6,497 bases of DNA, taken from Candidatus Bathycorpusculum sp. GTDB lineage: Archaea; Thermoproteota; Bathyarchaeia; Bathyarchaeales; Bathycorpusculaceae. The position numbers and the translations under genes are program-made. Positions 1 to 4,821 of the stretch are shown piece by piece. The DNA is taken from assembly GCA_009779045.1 (NCBI GenBank), contig WREZ01000070.1:1-6497 (forward strand), written 5' to 3'. The notes beneath the pieces are model-generated. The model worked only from the letters and a program-made list of their open reading frames with translations, searched no databases and was not told the DNA's origin. Each line of letters begins with the position of its first letter. Within the stretch, counting starts at the first letter, position 1.

Positions 1-1
1 A

Positions 2-1093
2 ATACGCAAATTAATATCAACAACCAAACCAACAAACAAAGAAATAAAACAATTCATAGAAAAACACGTAGAAGAAATAGAGACCGAAGCATGTAAAATA
101 GAAGTAACCCTACAACTCACAACATACAAACTAAACTATTTAGACAAAAAAACAGCAGAAGAACTAGAAAACACCCGAACCCTATACAAAAGATACACCG
201 AGCTATTAACAGTAGACGAAGTTAAAATATACGAACAAGAAATGGAAATCAAATACATACACGGCACCACCACTATAGAAGGCAACACACTAACAGAAGA
301 ACAAACCAGAAACCTACTCACAAAAGGAACCATACCAGACGATAAACAAGACATACGAGAAATAAACGAAGTACAAAACTTTAAAACAGTAAAAAAATAC
401 CGCGACACATACAAAGGAAAAATAACCCTAAAATTTATCAAAACCCTACACGCCATAATAATGCATAACATCGACATCAACAATGCAGGCCAATTTAGAA
501 AAAAAAGAGTAACCATCGGTGGACGCGAAAAACCAGTTACATCACACGAATTTATAGAAATGGCCTTAACAGAAAAAATAGAACAATACTATGCTGCTTT
601 AAAAAATGGACACAACCCCTTTGAAGAAGCAATAATATTTCATCACAGCTTTGAAAGCATTCACCCATTTAACGATGGAAACGGACGCGTAGGTCGTGAA
701 TTATTAAATTTTATGTTACATAAAACAGGGTATCCACGCTTTTCAGTTTTAAAATCCACAAGAGAAGCATATTTGGAACTTTTAAAACTAGGAGATGAAG
801 AAAAAAATCAAGACATGATTGTACATTTTGCTTATTTACTTATAAGACAAGAAAATTTGATCATGATTGGCAACGTTATACATCAAATATTAAGCATGTG
901 GTCATCATCAGAAAAGAAAGATAACAATGCAGCATATAGTTTAACTCCACAGATCATAACAAAATGGTCAGGTGAACTGGAACAAAATAACTTAGCCACT
1001 ACTGAGATTAAAAAAATAAAGTACACAACAAACTCTGATAATAACAAATCTAATAACAAGAAAAACAGTGAAAATGAGCATAACAAAAATTAA
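2..1093 (+). CDS. fic: Fic-domain protein (probable AMP-transferase), N-terminus cut by window edge
   Basis: The reading frame is open from base 2 to the TAA at 1091-1093, giving 363 visible residues. The ATG at 242 lies inside the conserved domain, so it is not the real start, which is to the left of the window. Two diagnostic motifs are visible. The catalytic Fic loop HPFNDGNGRVGR (662-697) carries the catalytic His. A TTTIEG inhibitory-helix match ([S/T]xxxE[G/N], 266-283) lies N-terminal to it, as in class II Fic proteins, whose glutamate blocks productive ATP binding. The family transfers AMP from ATP to hydroxyl side chains of target proteins; the target here is unknown. The first ~80 residues look helical and charged. 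The last ~35 are an Asn/Lys-rich low-complexity tail with no domain. The PadR gene follows after 16 bp, so cotranscription is likely. Base composition changes near 590: A/C-rich before, more balanced after. Confidence 0.93.
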   Translation: MRKLISTTKPTNKEIKQFIEKHVEEIETEACKIEVTLQLTTYKLNYLDKKTAEELENTRTLYKRYTELLTVDEVKIYEQEMEIKYIHGTTTIEGNTLTEEQTRNLLTKGTIPDDKQDIREINEVQNFKTVKKYRDTYKGKITLKFIKTLHAIIMHNIDINNAGQFRKKRVTIGGREKPVTSHEFIEMALTEKIEQYYAALKNGHNPFEEAIIFHHSFESIHPFNDGNGRVGRELLNFMLHKTGYPRFSVLKSTREAYLELLKLGDEEKNQDMIVHFAYLLIRQENLIMIGNVIHQILSMWSSSEKKDNNAAYSLTPQIITKWSGELEQNNLATTEIKKIKYTTNSDNNKSNNKKNSENEHNKN

Positions 1094-1109
1094 AAAAAGA
1101 GAAATATAC

Positions 1110-1436
1110 ATGGAATCAGTAGAAAAAGAAGTTCAAACAAAAATAGTTACCGGCAGCTTGGAACTTTTAATATTAAAAATCATAAACCAACAACCCACAC
1201 ACGGCTACAAAATAATAACAAAAATCCAAAAAACCTTCAACACACCCATGTGCCCTAACACCATATACCTCCTACTAACACAACTAGAACAAAAACAATA
1301 CATAACAAGCACCTGGGACCACACAACAATAAAACCACGAAAAATCTACACCATAACACCCCAAGGACAAAAATTTTTAGAAACCTACCAAACCACCCTA
1401 AACAACTTCCACACAACCATAAACAACACACTATAA
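1110..1436 (+). CDS. PadR-family winged-helix transcriptional regulator (short form)
   Basis: The 108-residue protein matches the PadR pattern: a GSLELLIL first helix (about residues 12-19), then THGYKI, a recognition-helix region around NTIYLLLTQLEQ, and a beta-wing ending KPRKIYTITPQGQKFLE. PadR regulators bind DNA as dimers and often respond to small molecules or stress. This one has the length of the short subgroup and lacks the long C-terminal helical domain. I chose the ATG at 1110 because family similarity begins there. The earlier in-frame ATG at 1068 would add 14 lysine-rich residues and overlap the Fic stop by 26 bp. The ribosome site is weak (a GAGA-type purine run about 8 bases upstream). 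It lies 16 bp after Fic on the same strand and may regulate that operon. Codons are strongly A/C-ended (ATA, ACA, CTA, CAA). Confidence 0.88.
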   Translation: MESVEKEVQTKIVTGSLELLILKIINQQPTHGYKIITKIQKTFNTPMCPNTIYLLLTQLEQKQYITSTWDHTTIKPRKIYTITPQGQKFLETYQTTLNNFHTTINNTL

Positions 1437-1442
1437 AAATAA

Positions 1443-1480
1443 TAAAAAATAAGAAAAATTATTGTTCTTGTTCTTTTTTT
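1443..1480. terminator. T-tract terminators for two convergent genes
   Basis: The PadR gene (+) and the winged-helix gene (-) converge with 22 bp between their stops. Reading plus, a T7 run occupies 1474-1480, inside the 3' end of the opposing gene. Reading minus, T5 (1458-1454) and T6 (1449-1444) runs follow that gene's stop. T-tracts alone can terminate archaeal RNA polymerase. No strong hairpin is present. Confidence 0.5.
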
Positions 1481-1812
1481 ATCCGTCTCATGCTGTGATC
1501 TACAGCGTTGCTTAGTACAAAGTTTTGGAGCATTTTGGCGGTTGGGTTTTCACTGTTGTATTTGTACATGAGGGCTATTCCTACTTTTCTTGTGTGTATG
1601 ATTATTTCTTCTTTTTCTAGTTTTTCTATGGATAATAGGGTGTGTCGTATGCTTACTTTGCTGTGTTTGGCTATGTCTTTTTTGCTGTAGTCATAGTCTT
1701 GGAATGTGATTAGGAAGTCTAGGATTTTTGCGGTGACGCCGCCAAATAGGCGTTCGAGTGGAGCGGGTGTTTTTTGTTCGTCGATTATTATTATTTCTTC
1801 TTGTTGGGTCAA
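1459..1812 (-). CDS. Archaeal winged helix-turn-helix regulator (LFGG-type), TTG start
   Basis: This 117-residue protein has the order seen in a widespread archaeal regulator group: an acidic isoleucine-rich leader (residues 1-14), then PLERLFGGVTAKILDFL (18-34), then DYSKKDIAKHSKVSIRHTLLSIEKLEKEEII (41-71) as the helix-turn-helix, then a wing TRKVGIALMYKYNSENP (74-90). The last ~25 residues are helical and charged. It should bind DNA, probably as a dimer; its targets are unknown. The TTG start is supported by AAGGAGAG at 1828-1821, 8 bases upstream. A TATA-like box on the minus strand (about 1864-1855) predicts a start of transcription near 1833. It is divergent from the gene at 1947, and the shared spacer holds several palindromes, which suggests autoregulation. 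The coding strand is A/C-rich like most neighbours. Confidence 0.83.
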   Translation of the reverse strand: MTQQEEIIIIDEQKTPAPLERLFGGVTAKILDFLITFQDYDYSKKDIAKHSKVSIRHTLLSIEKLEKEEIIIHTRKVGIALMYKYNSENPTAKMLQNFVLSNAVDHSMRRIKKEQEQ

Positions 1813-1820
1813 TAGTTTTT

Positions 1821-1828
1821 CTCTCCTT
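1821..1828 (-). promoter_or_regulatory. Ribosome binding site deciding a TTG start
   Basis: The minus-strand sequence AAGGAGAG ends 8 bases before the TTG at 1812-1810. It matches the 3' end of 16S rRNA well. No ATG or GTG sits at a suitable distance, so this site fixes the unusual start. Confidence 0.7.
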
Positions 1829-1839
1829 CTTCTGTTAGG

Positions 1840-1910
1840 GTATGTACATACAAGTTATATAAATGTTACTACTAAGTAAATAATTATTTACTTTAAAGTA
1901 AACATTTACA
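1840..1910. promoter_or_regulatory. Divergent promoter/operator region with phased palindromes
   Basis: Three perfect palindromes are present: GTATGTACATAC (1840-1851), AAGTAAATAATTATTTACTT (1874-1893) and TTTACTTTAAAGTAAA (1887-1902). The last two overlap. The centres of the overlapping pair, 1883.5 and 1894.5, lie 11 bp apart. Half-sites GTTAC (1865), GTAAA (1876), TTTAC (1887) and GTAAA (1898) alternate in orientation at exact 11-bp steps, and another TTTAC sits at 1905. A TATA-like TTATATAAAT (1855-1864) serves the minus gene. TTTACATA (1905-1912) could serve the plus gene with a very short leader. This layout suggests cooperative binding of a dimeric winged-helix protein on one face of the DNA. 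The likeliest binder is the product of one of the two flanking genes; that is inference. Confidence 0.72.
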
Positions 1911-1946
1911 TATTGTTAACACTTACACTATATTGCGTAGCAAACA

Positions 1947-2189
1947 ATGAACAACACAGAAAAAGCAATACTCACAAAAATGCTACTAAAAGACGTCATA
2001 GGCAAACACCACCTAAAAAGAGACACAATAGCACATTGCGTAGAAAGACAAACACGCGGCAAAATCGACACAGCTCTCAAAAATCTGGTGAAACAAGGAT
2101 ACATTGAAAAACATTCACATGAACACGGGGACGCGTACACAATCCCCCCGTGGCGTGTGACAGAGATCAAGAAACTACTTGGTCTCTGA
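1947..2189 (+). CDS. Small archaeal winged-helix-like protein of unknown role
   Basis: This 80-residue protein begins with a short helix (TEKAILTKMLLKD), then an IGKHHLKRDTIAHCV segment, then TRGKIDTALKNLVKQGYIEKH, which looks like a recognition helix running into a wing. A closing PPWRVTEIKKLLGL helix follows. The pattern resembles small archaeal conserved proteins with a helix-turn-helix fold; I cannot name a family. His and Lys are frequent (seven His). The ATG at 1947 has no clear ribosome site. A TATA-like TTTACATA about 40 bp upstream would give a transcript starting only ~10 bases before it. It is divergent from the regulator at 1459-1812 across palindromic DNA and may be its target or partner. 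Its last ~70 bases are more GC-rich than its start. Confidence 0.72.
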   Translation: MNNTEKAILTKMLLKDVIGKHHLKRDTIAHCVERQTRGKIDTALKNLVKQGYIEKHSHEHGDAYTIPPWRVTEIKKLLGL

Positions 2190-2192
2190 CAA

Positions 2193-2331
2193 TTCCCCTT
2201 TTTTCATTAGAAGGAAAGGGAAAATATAAGGATTGTGTAGGCGGCAAAAAAAGGGTACGGACAATCCAGAGGCAACTTTGGACTCCGTTACCCTACAATA
2301 ATTCTAAGAAAAAAAGGGTTATTTAATAACC
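2193..2331 (+). ncRNA. Structured RNA candidate: three successive hairpins
   Basis: This lies between the stops of two convergent genes. Hairpin 1 (2193-2222) pairs TTCCC with GGGAA, then a run of A-U/G-U pairs around a CATTAG loop. Hairpin 2 (2252-2294) pairs AGGGTACGGA with TCCG-T-TACCCT (one bulged T). After a 4x2 internal loop it pairs CCAGAG with CTTTGG around a GCAA loop, a GNRA tetraloop. Hairpin 3 (2317-2331) pairs GGTTAT with ATAACC. Several pairs are G-U on the plus strand but would be A-C mismatches on the minus strand, so the plus strand folds better. GGATTGT (2230-2236) can alternatively pair with ACAATCC (2261-2267), which would disrupt hairpin 2. AAAATATAAGG (2221-2231) could be a promoter element. 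It may be a separate small RNA, a 3' UTR element of the upstream gene, or only terminators. Confidence 0.42.
2246..2331 (-). terminator. Tandem hairpin/T7 terminators for the coiled-coil gene
   Basis: Reading the minus strand after the stop of the 2360-2626 gene, two hairpins are each followed directly by ACCC and seven Ts. The first is GGTTAT/ATAACC with T7 at 2315-2309. The second is the long AGGGTA-based stem with T7 at 2252-2246. The repeated stem-ACCC-T7 layout fits tandem terminators. This reading competes with, but does not exclude, the plus-strand RNA candidate. Confidence 0.5.
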
Positions 2332-2359
2332 GACTATTATCGATTCTAAAAACAATATT

Positions 2360-2626
2360 TTACTTTTTCTCGTCTTCGGGTTTAGGTGTTGGTTCGGATT
2401 CAACGTCAACGTCTTCGTTTTCTTCTTCTTCGGTTGCTTCTAATGCTTCTTCAAGGTCTTTAACGTCCTCAACTAATTCTTCTAAAGAATCCTCTACAGT
2501 AACTAAGTCTTTAGTTAACGTGTCAATAATAACCTCAACAGCCTCTGCGTTTTTCTCAAGTTTTGTCTGTTTTTCCAAGTGCTTTTTAAACAAGTCACCG
2601 TTATGCTGTTGACAAAGTTTTGCCAC
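2360..2626 (-). CDS. Small acidic coiled-coil protein of unknown function, GTG start
   Basis: This 88-residue protein is soluble-looking, with no signal peptide or membrane segment. Residues ~14-65 show heptad-like spacing of Leu/Val/Ile among charged residues (KHLEKQTKLEKN..., LEELVEDVKDLEEAL), consistent with a coiled coil. The last ~23 residues are a disordered acidic tail rich in Glu, Asp and Pro. I do not recognise a family and assign no function. The start is GTG at 2626-2624. No ribosome site is visible, and a TATA-like CTATATAC near 2679-2672 predicts a leader of ~20 bases. The start codon lies inside a 19-bp sequence repeated exactly at 4738-4756. The gene is divergent from the nitroreductase and convergent with the gene at 1947. 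A later start is possible but none is better supported. Confidence 0.66.
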   Translation of the reverse strand: MAKLCQQHNGDLFKKHLEKQTKLEKNAEAVEVIIDTLTKDLVTVEDSLEELVEDVKDLEEALEATEEEENEDVDVESEPTPKPEDEKK

Positions 2627-2633
2627 AGAAAAA
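2615..2633. repeat. 19-bp repeat, copy 1, spanning a GTG start
   Basis: AAGTTTTGCCACAGAAAAA occurs here and at 4738-4756. On the minus strand it reads TTTTTCTGTGGCAAAACTT and contains the GTG start and first four codons of the coiled-coil gene. Weaker similarity continues outward (CTCGTTTAAAC against CTGCTCAAAC). Confidence 0.75.
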
Positions 2634-2741
2634 CTCGTTTAAACACATAGATAAAAGTTCAATAAAGTATAGTATATAGTAAGTTAAGTCTTAAATTGCT
2701 CGTTGTGTGGATATTGTGATAAAATAATATTTGGTGTCTGT
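2634..2741. promoter_or_regulatory. Divergent promoter region of coiled-coil gene and nitroreductase
   Basis: The AT-rich stretch AGTATAGTATATAGTAAG (2666-2683) can act as a TATA element on both strands. It predicts starts near 2648 (minus) and 2700 (plus). Nearby are the palindromes GTTTAAAC (2637-2644) and TTAAGTCTTAA (2684-2694). The second sits just before the predicted nitroreductase transcript start and could be an operator. Confidence 0.45.
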
Positions 2742-3254
2742 ATGGTTATTGATGTAATTAGAGATAGGAAGTCTGTTCGTAATTTTGTGTCTGAAGCAGG
2801 TGTGTCTGAGGGGCAGATTAGAGAGTTGTTAGAGGCGGCAATGTTGGCTCCTTCTGCGTGTAATAGTCGTCCATGGAAGTTTATTGTGGTGCAAAATAGA
2901 GGTAAACTCTGTGAAATTACTAGTATTCATCCCTATACGCAAATGCTTACAACAGCTAGCTGTGCTATAGTTGTGTGTGCGGATTTGAGTTTGCAACGTG
3001 GGGTATCGGAGGGGTTTTTTCCGCAGGATTGTGGGGCTGCAACGCAAAATATTCTTTTGCAGGCTGCCGCTTTGGGTTTGGGTACTTGTTGGTGTGGTAT
3101 ATATCCTAAAATGGATAAGGTAAAGGATTTTCGTATGTTGTTTGAGTTGCCAGATAGTGTTGTTCCGTTTTGTGTTATTGCTGTAGGTGTTTCTGCTGAG
3201 GAAAGGGGTGGCCGTGGTTTTTATGAAGAGGGTAAAGTTACCTGGATAAAATAG
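2742..3254 (+). CDS. Nitroreductase-family FMN oxidoreductase
   Basis: The 170-residue protein has family landmarks. RDRKSVRNF (residues 7-15) holds the R-x-S-x-R residues that contact FMN phosphate. APSACNSRPWKFIVV (36-50) and QDCGAATQNILLQAAALGLGTCWCG (95-119) are the other conserved blocks. The family consists of dimeric flavoproteins that use NAD(P)H to reduce nitro groups, quinones or other electrophiles; the natural substrate is unknown. Length is normal for the compact archaeal/bacterial forms. I chose the ATG at 2742, just before the first conserved helix, with GGTG ~6 bases upstream. A longer TTG start at 2703 would add 13 residues. Eight cysteines is notable. It forms an operon with the cupin gene 20 bp downstream. 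Its coding strand is G/T-rich, opposite to most genes here, which may indicate separate origin. Confidence 0.93.
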   Translation: MVIDVIRDRKSVRNFVSEAGVSEGQIRELLEAAMLAPSACNSRPWKFIVVQNRGKLCEITSIHPYTQMLTTASCAIVVCADLSLQRGVSEGFFPQDCGAATQNILLQAAALGLGTCWCGIYPKMDKVKDFRMLFELPDSVVPFCVIAVGVSAEERGGRGFYEEGKVTWIK

Positions 3255-3262
3255 TAAATGTT

Positions 3263-3267
3263 GGAGG
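3263..3267 (+). promoter_or_regulatory. Strong ribosome site fixing the cupin GTG start
   Basis: GGAGG ends 7 bases before the GTG at 3275, inside the 20-bp gap after the nitroreductase stop. It supports GTG as the start and coupled expression of the pair. Confidence 0.8.
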
Positions 3268-3274
3268 ATTTTGT

Positions 3275-3613
3275 GTGGGTAAGTTGATTAAAAATATTGA
3301 GCACTGTAGGGTGTTGTCTTTGGCGGGTGAGGTGGCGTATCAGACTGGTCAAGTTGTTAGCAAAACGCTGGTGCAAAATGGTCGTCATAGTTTGACGTTG
3401 TTTGCTTTTGAGAAAGGGGAAGAAATTAGCTCCCATGCCTCTGAGGGGGATGCTTTAGTGTTTGTTTTAGATGGTGTGGGAAAAATAACACTAAATGGAA
3501 AAGAAGAACATTTACTCCATAGCGGAGAGGCTATTGTTATGCCAGCAAAAGTTCCTCACGCCGTATATGCAGTTGAACGGTTTAAAATGCTCTTAACAGT
3601 GTCCTTTCCTTAA
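3275..3613 (+). CDS. Small single-domain cupin protein
   Basis: The 112-residue protein is a single cupin barrel. The first cupin motif is SSHASEGDALVFVLDG (52-67) and the second is GEAIVMPAKVPHAV (84-97). Likely metal ligands are His54, Glu57 and His95; the first motif has one His where classic cupins have two. The family includes small metal-binding proteins of mostly unknown substrate, often paired with redox enzymes. The GTG start is set by GGAGG 7 bases upstream. It sits 20 bp after the nitroreductase and shares its G/T-rich coding strand, though composition becomes more A-rich after ~3480. The two probably act in one process such as detoxification or quinone/aromatic handling; that is inference. 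Transcription ends at a hairpin/T-run about 25 bp downstream. Confidence 0.92.
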   Translation: MGKLIKNIEHCRVLSLAGEVAYQTGQVVSKTLVQNGRHSLTLFAFEKGEEISSHASEGDALVFVLDGVGKITLNGKEEHLLHSGEAIVMPAKVPHAVYAVERFKMLLTVSFP

Positions 3614-3635
3614 TAGACACTTGATAGTTCTTTTC

Positions 3636-3659
3636 AAGAGGCAGGTGGCCTCTTTTTTT
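3636..3659 (+). terminator. Hairpin plus T7 terminator after the cupin gene
   Basis: AAGAGGC (3636-3642) pairs perfectly with GCCTCTT (3648-3654) around a 5-base loop, and a T7 run covers 3653-3659. It lies 22 bp after the cupin stop and looks like a bacterial-type intrinsic terminator. Reading minus there is no T-run, so it serves the plus strand only. Confidence 0.8.
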
Positions 3660-3685
3660 GCTATCTTTTTATTTCTTGTGGTGGA

Positions 3686-4504
3686 TCATGTTGTCCACTT
3701 TGAGGGGTCAATTGTCACATTTATGACTATTTTCCATTTTTCTATTATGGGGCCTCTTTTTTTTAGGGAGCAATCAAGTAAGGAATAGCCTGATGATAGG
3801 GGAAGTTTTGAGATAGACTTGAGTGCTTTTTCTATGTGTAGTGTTTCTGTGAGGTAGCCTAGTCGTTTTAGTACGGTTTTGTTTTCGATTTTTTGGGCAA
3901 AGTTTACCAGTTTGGTTTGGTCTAGGTCGTTTTTGGCAAAGTATAGGGCTTTGGCTATTTCTTCTATGCCGCCGCAGTGTTCGGGGTGGTCTAGGCAGTC
4001 GATTATTGTTTTTTCTTTGGAGGAGATTTGTATTTTTCTATTTTCAATTGTGATTTCTTCTGTGCTGAATATTTTGTGTTGGGGGATGGTTACGAATCGG
4101 ATTTTGGTGTTTAGGATGGTTTTGGAGTTGCGGGGTTTGGTTGTTGCCACATATGTTGCGTTGGGGGTTTGATCGGTGAGGCCATGGTAGTTTAGGGCGC
4201 TTGCGTAGGCTATGTAGTAGGGTTCAACAAGAACAGAGGCTAAAATAAAACTGTGCACGGTATGGTTGTCTGTGCCGTTTGTGCCTGCGTTTAGGGGTGC
4301 TATTAGGTATGTGCCTTTTTTTATTTTTTGGATCCATTTTTTGCGTACTAGCCAGTCAAGTAGGTTTTTTGGGTTGTTGGTGTATTGTTTTAGGTCTTTT
4401 GTTGTAAAGATTGTTTTGCCTGTGTAGCTTAGGTTAGATAGTATGTTTGTTTCTCGTTTTGACAATGTTCGGCTATATGATTTAGTCAATTTTCGTGTAC
4501 ACAC
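3686..4504 (-). CDS. abiEi: AbiEi-type antitoxin/transcriptional regulator (type IV TA family), no toxin gene seen
   Basis: The 272-residue protein has a winged-helix N-terminus (about 17-70, with the KGTYLIAP wing). An AbiEi domain follows with the conserved AYASALNYHGLTDQTPNATYVATTKPR block (99-125) and EKTIIDCLDHPEHCGGIEEIAKAL (164-187). Proteins of this family repress their own promoter and, in AbiE systems, counteract the AbiEii nucleotidyltransferase toxin in phage defence. Here no AbiEii follows: only 72 bp separate its stop from the convergent cupin gene, and nothing toxin-like lies upstream. The GTG at 4504 is the first start; a TTG at codon 6 is an alternative. A minus-strand TATA box CTTTATAAA (4546-4538) predicts a leader of ~12 bases, without a ribosome site. 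A 19-bp inverted repeat lies between TATA and start. The coding strand is A/C-rich. Confidence 0.85.
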   Translation of the reverse strand: MCTRKLTKSYSRTLSKRETNILSNLSYTGKTIFTTKDLKQYTNNPKNLLDWLVRKKWIQKIKKGTYLIAPLNAGTNGTDNHTVHSFILASVLVEPYYIAYASALNYHGLTDQTPNATYVATTKPRNSKTILNTKIRFVTIPQHKIFSTEEITIENRKIQISSKEKTIIDCLDHPEHCGGIEEIAKALYFAKNDLDQTKLVNFAQKIENKTVLKRLGYLTETLHIEKALKSISKLPLSSGYSLLDCSLKKRGPIIEKWKIVINVTIDPSKWTT

Positions 4505-4514
4505 TCGAATATCA

Positions 4515-4546
4515 TTAAACTATTATAGTTTAAGATGTTTATAAAG
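4515..4546 (-). promoter_or_regulatory. AbiEi promoter with 19-bp inverted repeat operator
   Basis: The TATA-like CTTTATAAA is at 4546-4538 on the minus strand. TTAAACTATTATAGTTTAA (4515-4533) is a perfect inverted repeat with 9-base arms around one central base. It covers the predicted transcription start near 4516. AbiEi proteins are known to bind inverted repeats in their own promoter, so autorepression is the natural reading. Confidence 0.68.
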
Positions 4547-4635
4547 CTAAACCCAACAACCACCCTAAAAACACAAAAGTTAAACCCATCCACAAAACCC
4601 ACTAAAAACAAAATAACATAAACCACAAACACCAA

Positions 4636-4749
4636 CTATACCAAATTACATAGAGCACGTTTTGTTTCTTGACAACAACCTAAATTTAAAACCCACAATA
4701 TAAAATGGAAAAAACCGGCACCAAAACCACAAACCGCAAGTTTTGCCAC
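4636..4749 (-). CDS. Possible 37-residue small protein starting in the 19-bp repeat
   Basis: A minus-strand GTG at 4749-4747 opens a 37-codon frame ending in TAG at 4638-4636. The first four codons (GTG GCA AAA CTT) are identical to those of the coiled-coil gene at 2626, because both lie in the 19-bp repeat. The rest is unrelated: a Gly/Phe-rich hydrophobic stretch (about residues 5-24, FGAGFFHFILWVLNLG) that could be one membrane segment, then CCQETKRALCNLV. No ribosome site or clear TATA box is visible. It may be a real small membrane protein sharing a start region, or chance coding next to a copied signal. Confidence 0.25.
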   Translation of the reverse strand: MAKLAVCGFGAGFFHFILWVLNLGCCQETKRALCNLV

Positions 4750-4756
4750 AGAAAAA
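4738..4756. repeat. 19-bp repeat, copy 2
   Basis: Exact second copy of AAGTTTTGCCACAGAAAAA (first at 2615-2633), in the same orientation and about 2.1 kb away. It lies in the spacer between AbiEi and YbjQ and again places a minus-strand GTG at the start of an open frame. Confidence 0.75.
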
Positions 4757-4821
4757 ACTGCTCAAACAAAACAACAAAACCCCAACAAACACCAAACACA
4801 CAATAAACATACAAACATAAT

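Larger units (their letters stand above)
4547..4821. other. A/C-rich spacer with one repeat and one doubtful small ORF
   Basis: This part of the 369-bp gap between AbiEi and YbjQ is very poor in G and T on the plus strand, with tracts of AAAC/CCAA type, especially 4757-4820. It contains copy 2 of the 19-bp repeat and a short minus-strand ORF. I see no RNA gene, CRISPR array or transposon end. Confidence 0.6.

Noticed and set aside
136..516. 126-codon minus-strand open frame opposite Fic
   Set aside because: Antisense of the Fic domain in an A/C-rich stretch, which makes long hydrophobic Ser/Phe/Val frames by composition alone.
1068..1109. Upstream ATG for PadR overlapping the Fic gene
   Set aside because: It adds a lysine-rich stretch outside the family and overlaps Fic by 26 bp. 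The ATG at 1110 fits the PadR N-terminus.
2230..2267. tRNA-like 7-bp closing stem (GGATTGT/ACAATCC)
   Set aside because: Only 38 bases are enclosed, with no anticodon arm, T-loop or CCA-side features. It is better read as an alternative pairing in the RNA candidate.
2703..2741. TTG start giving a 13-residue longer nitroreductase
   Set aside because: The family begins at the MVIDVIRDRKS helix, and the ATG at 2742 has a GGTG element nearby. The extra residues match nothing conserved.
3879..4172. 97-codon plus-strand open frame inside AbiEi
   Set aside because: Antisense shadow of the conserved AbiEi core; its hydrophobic composition comes from the T/G-rich strand.
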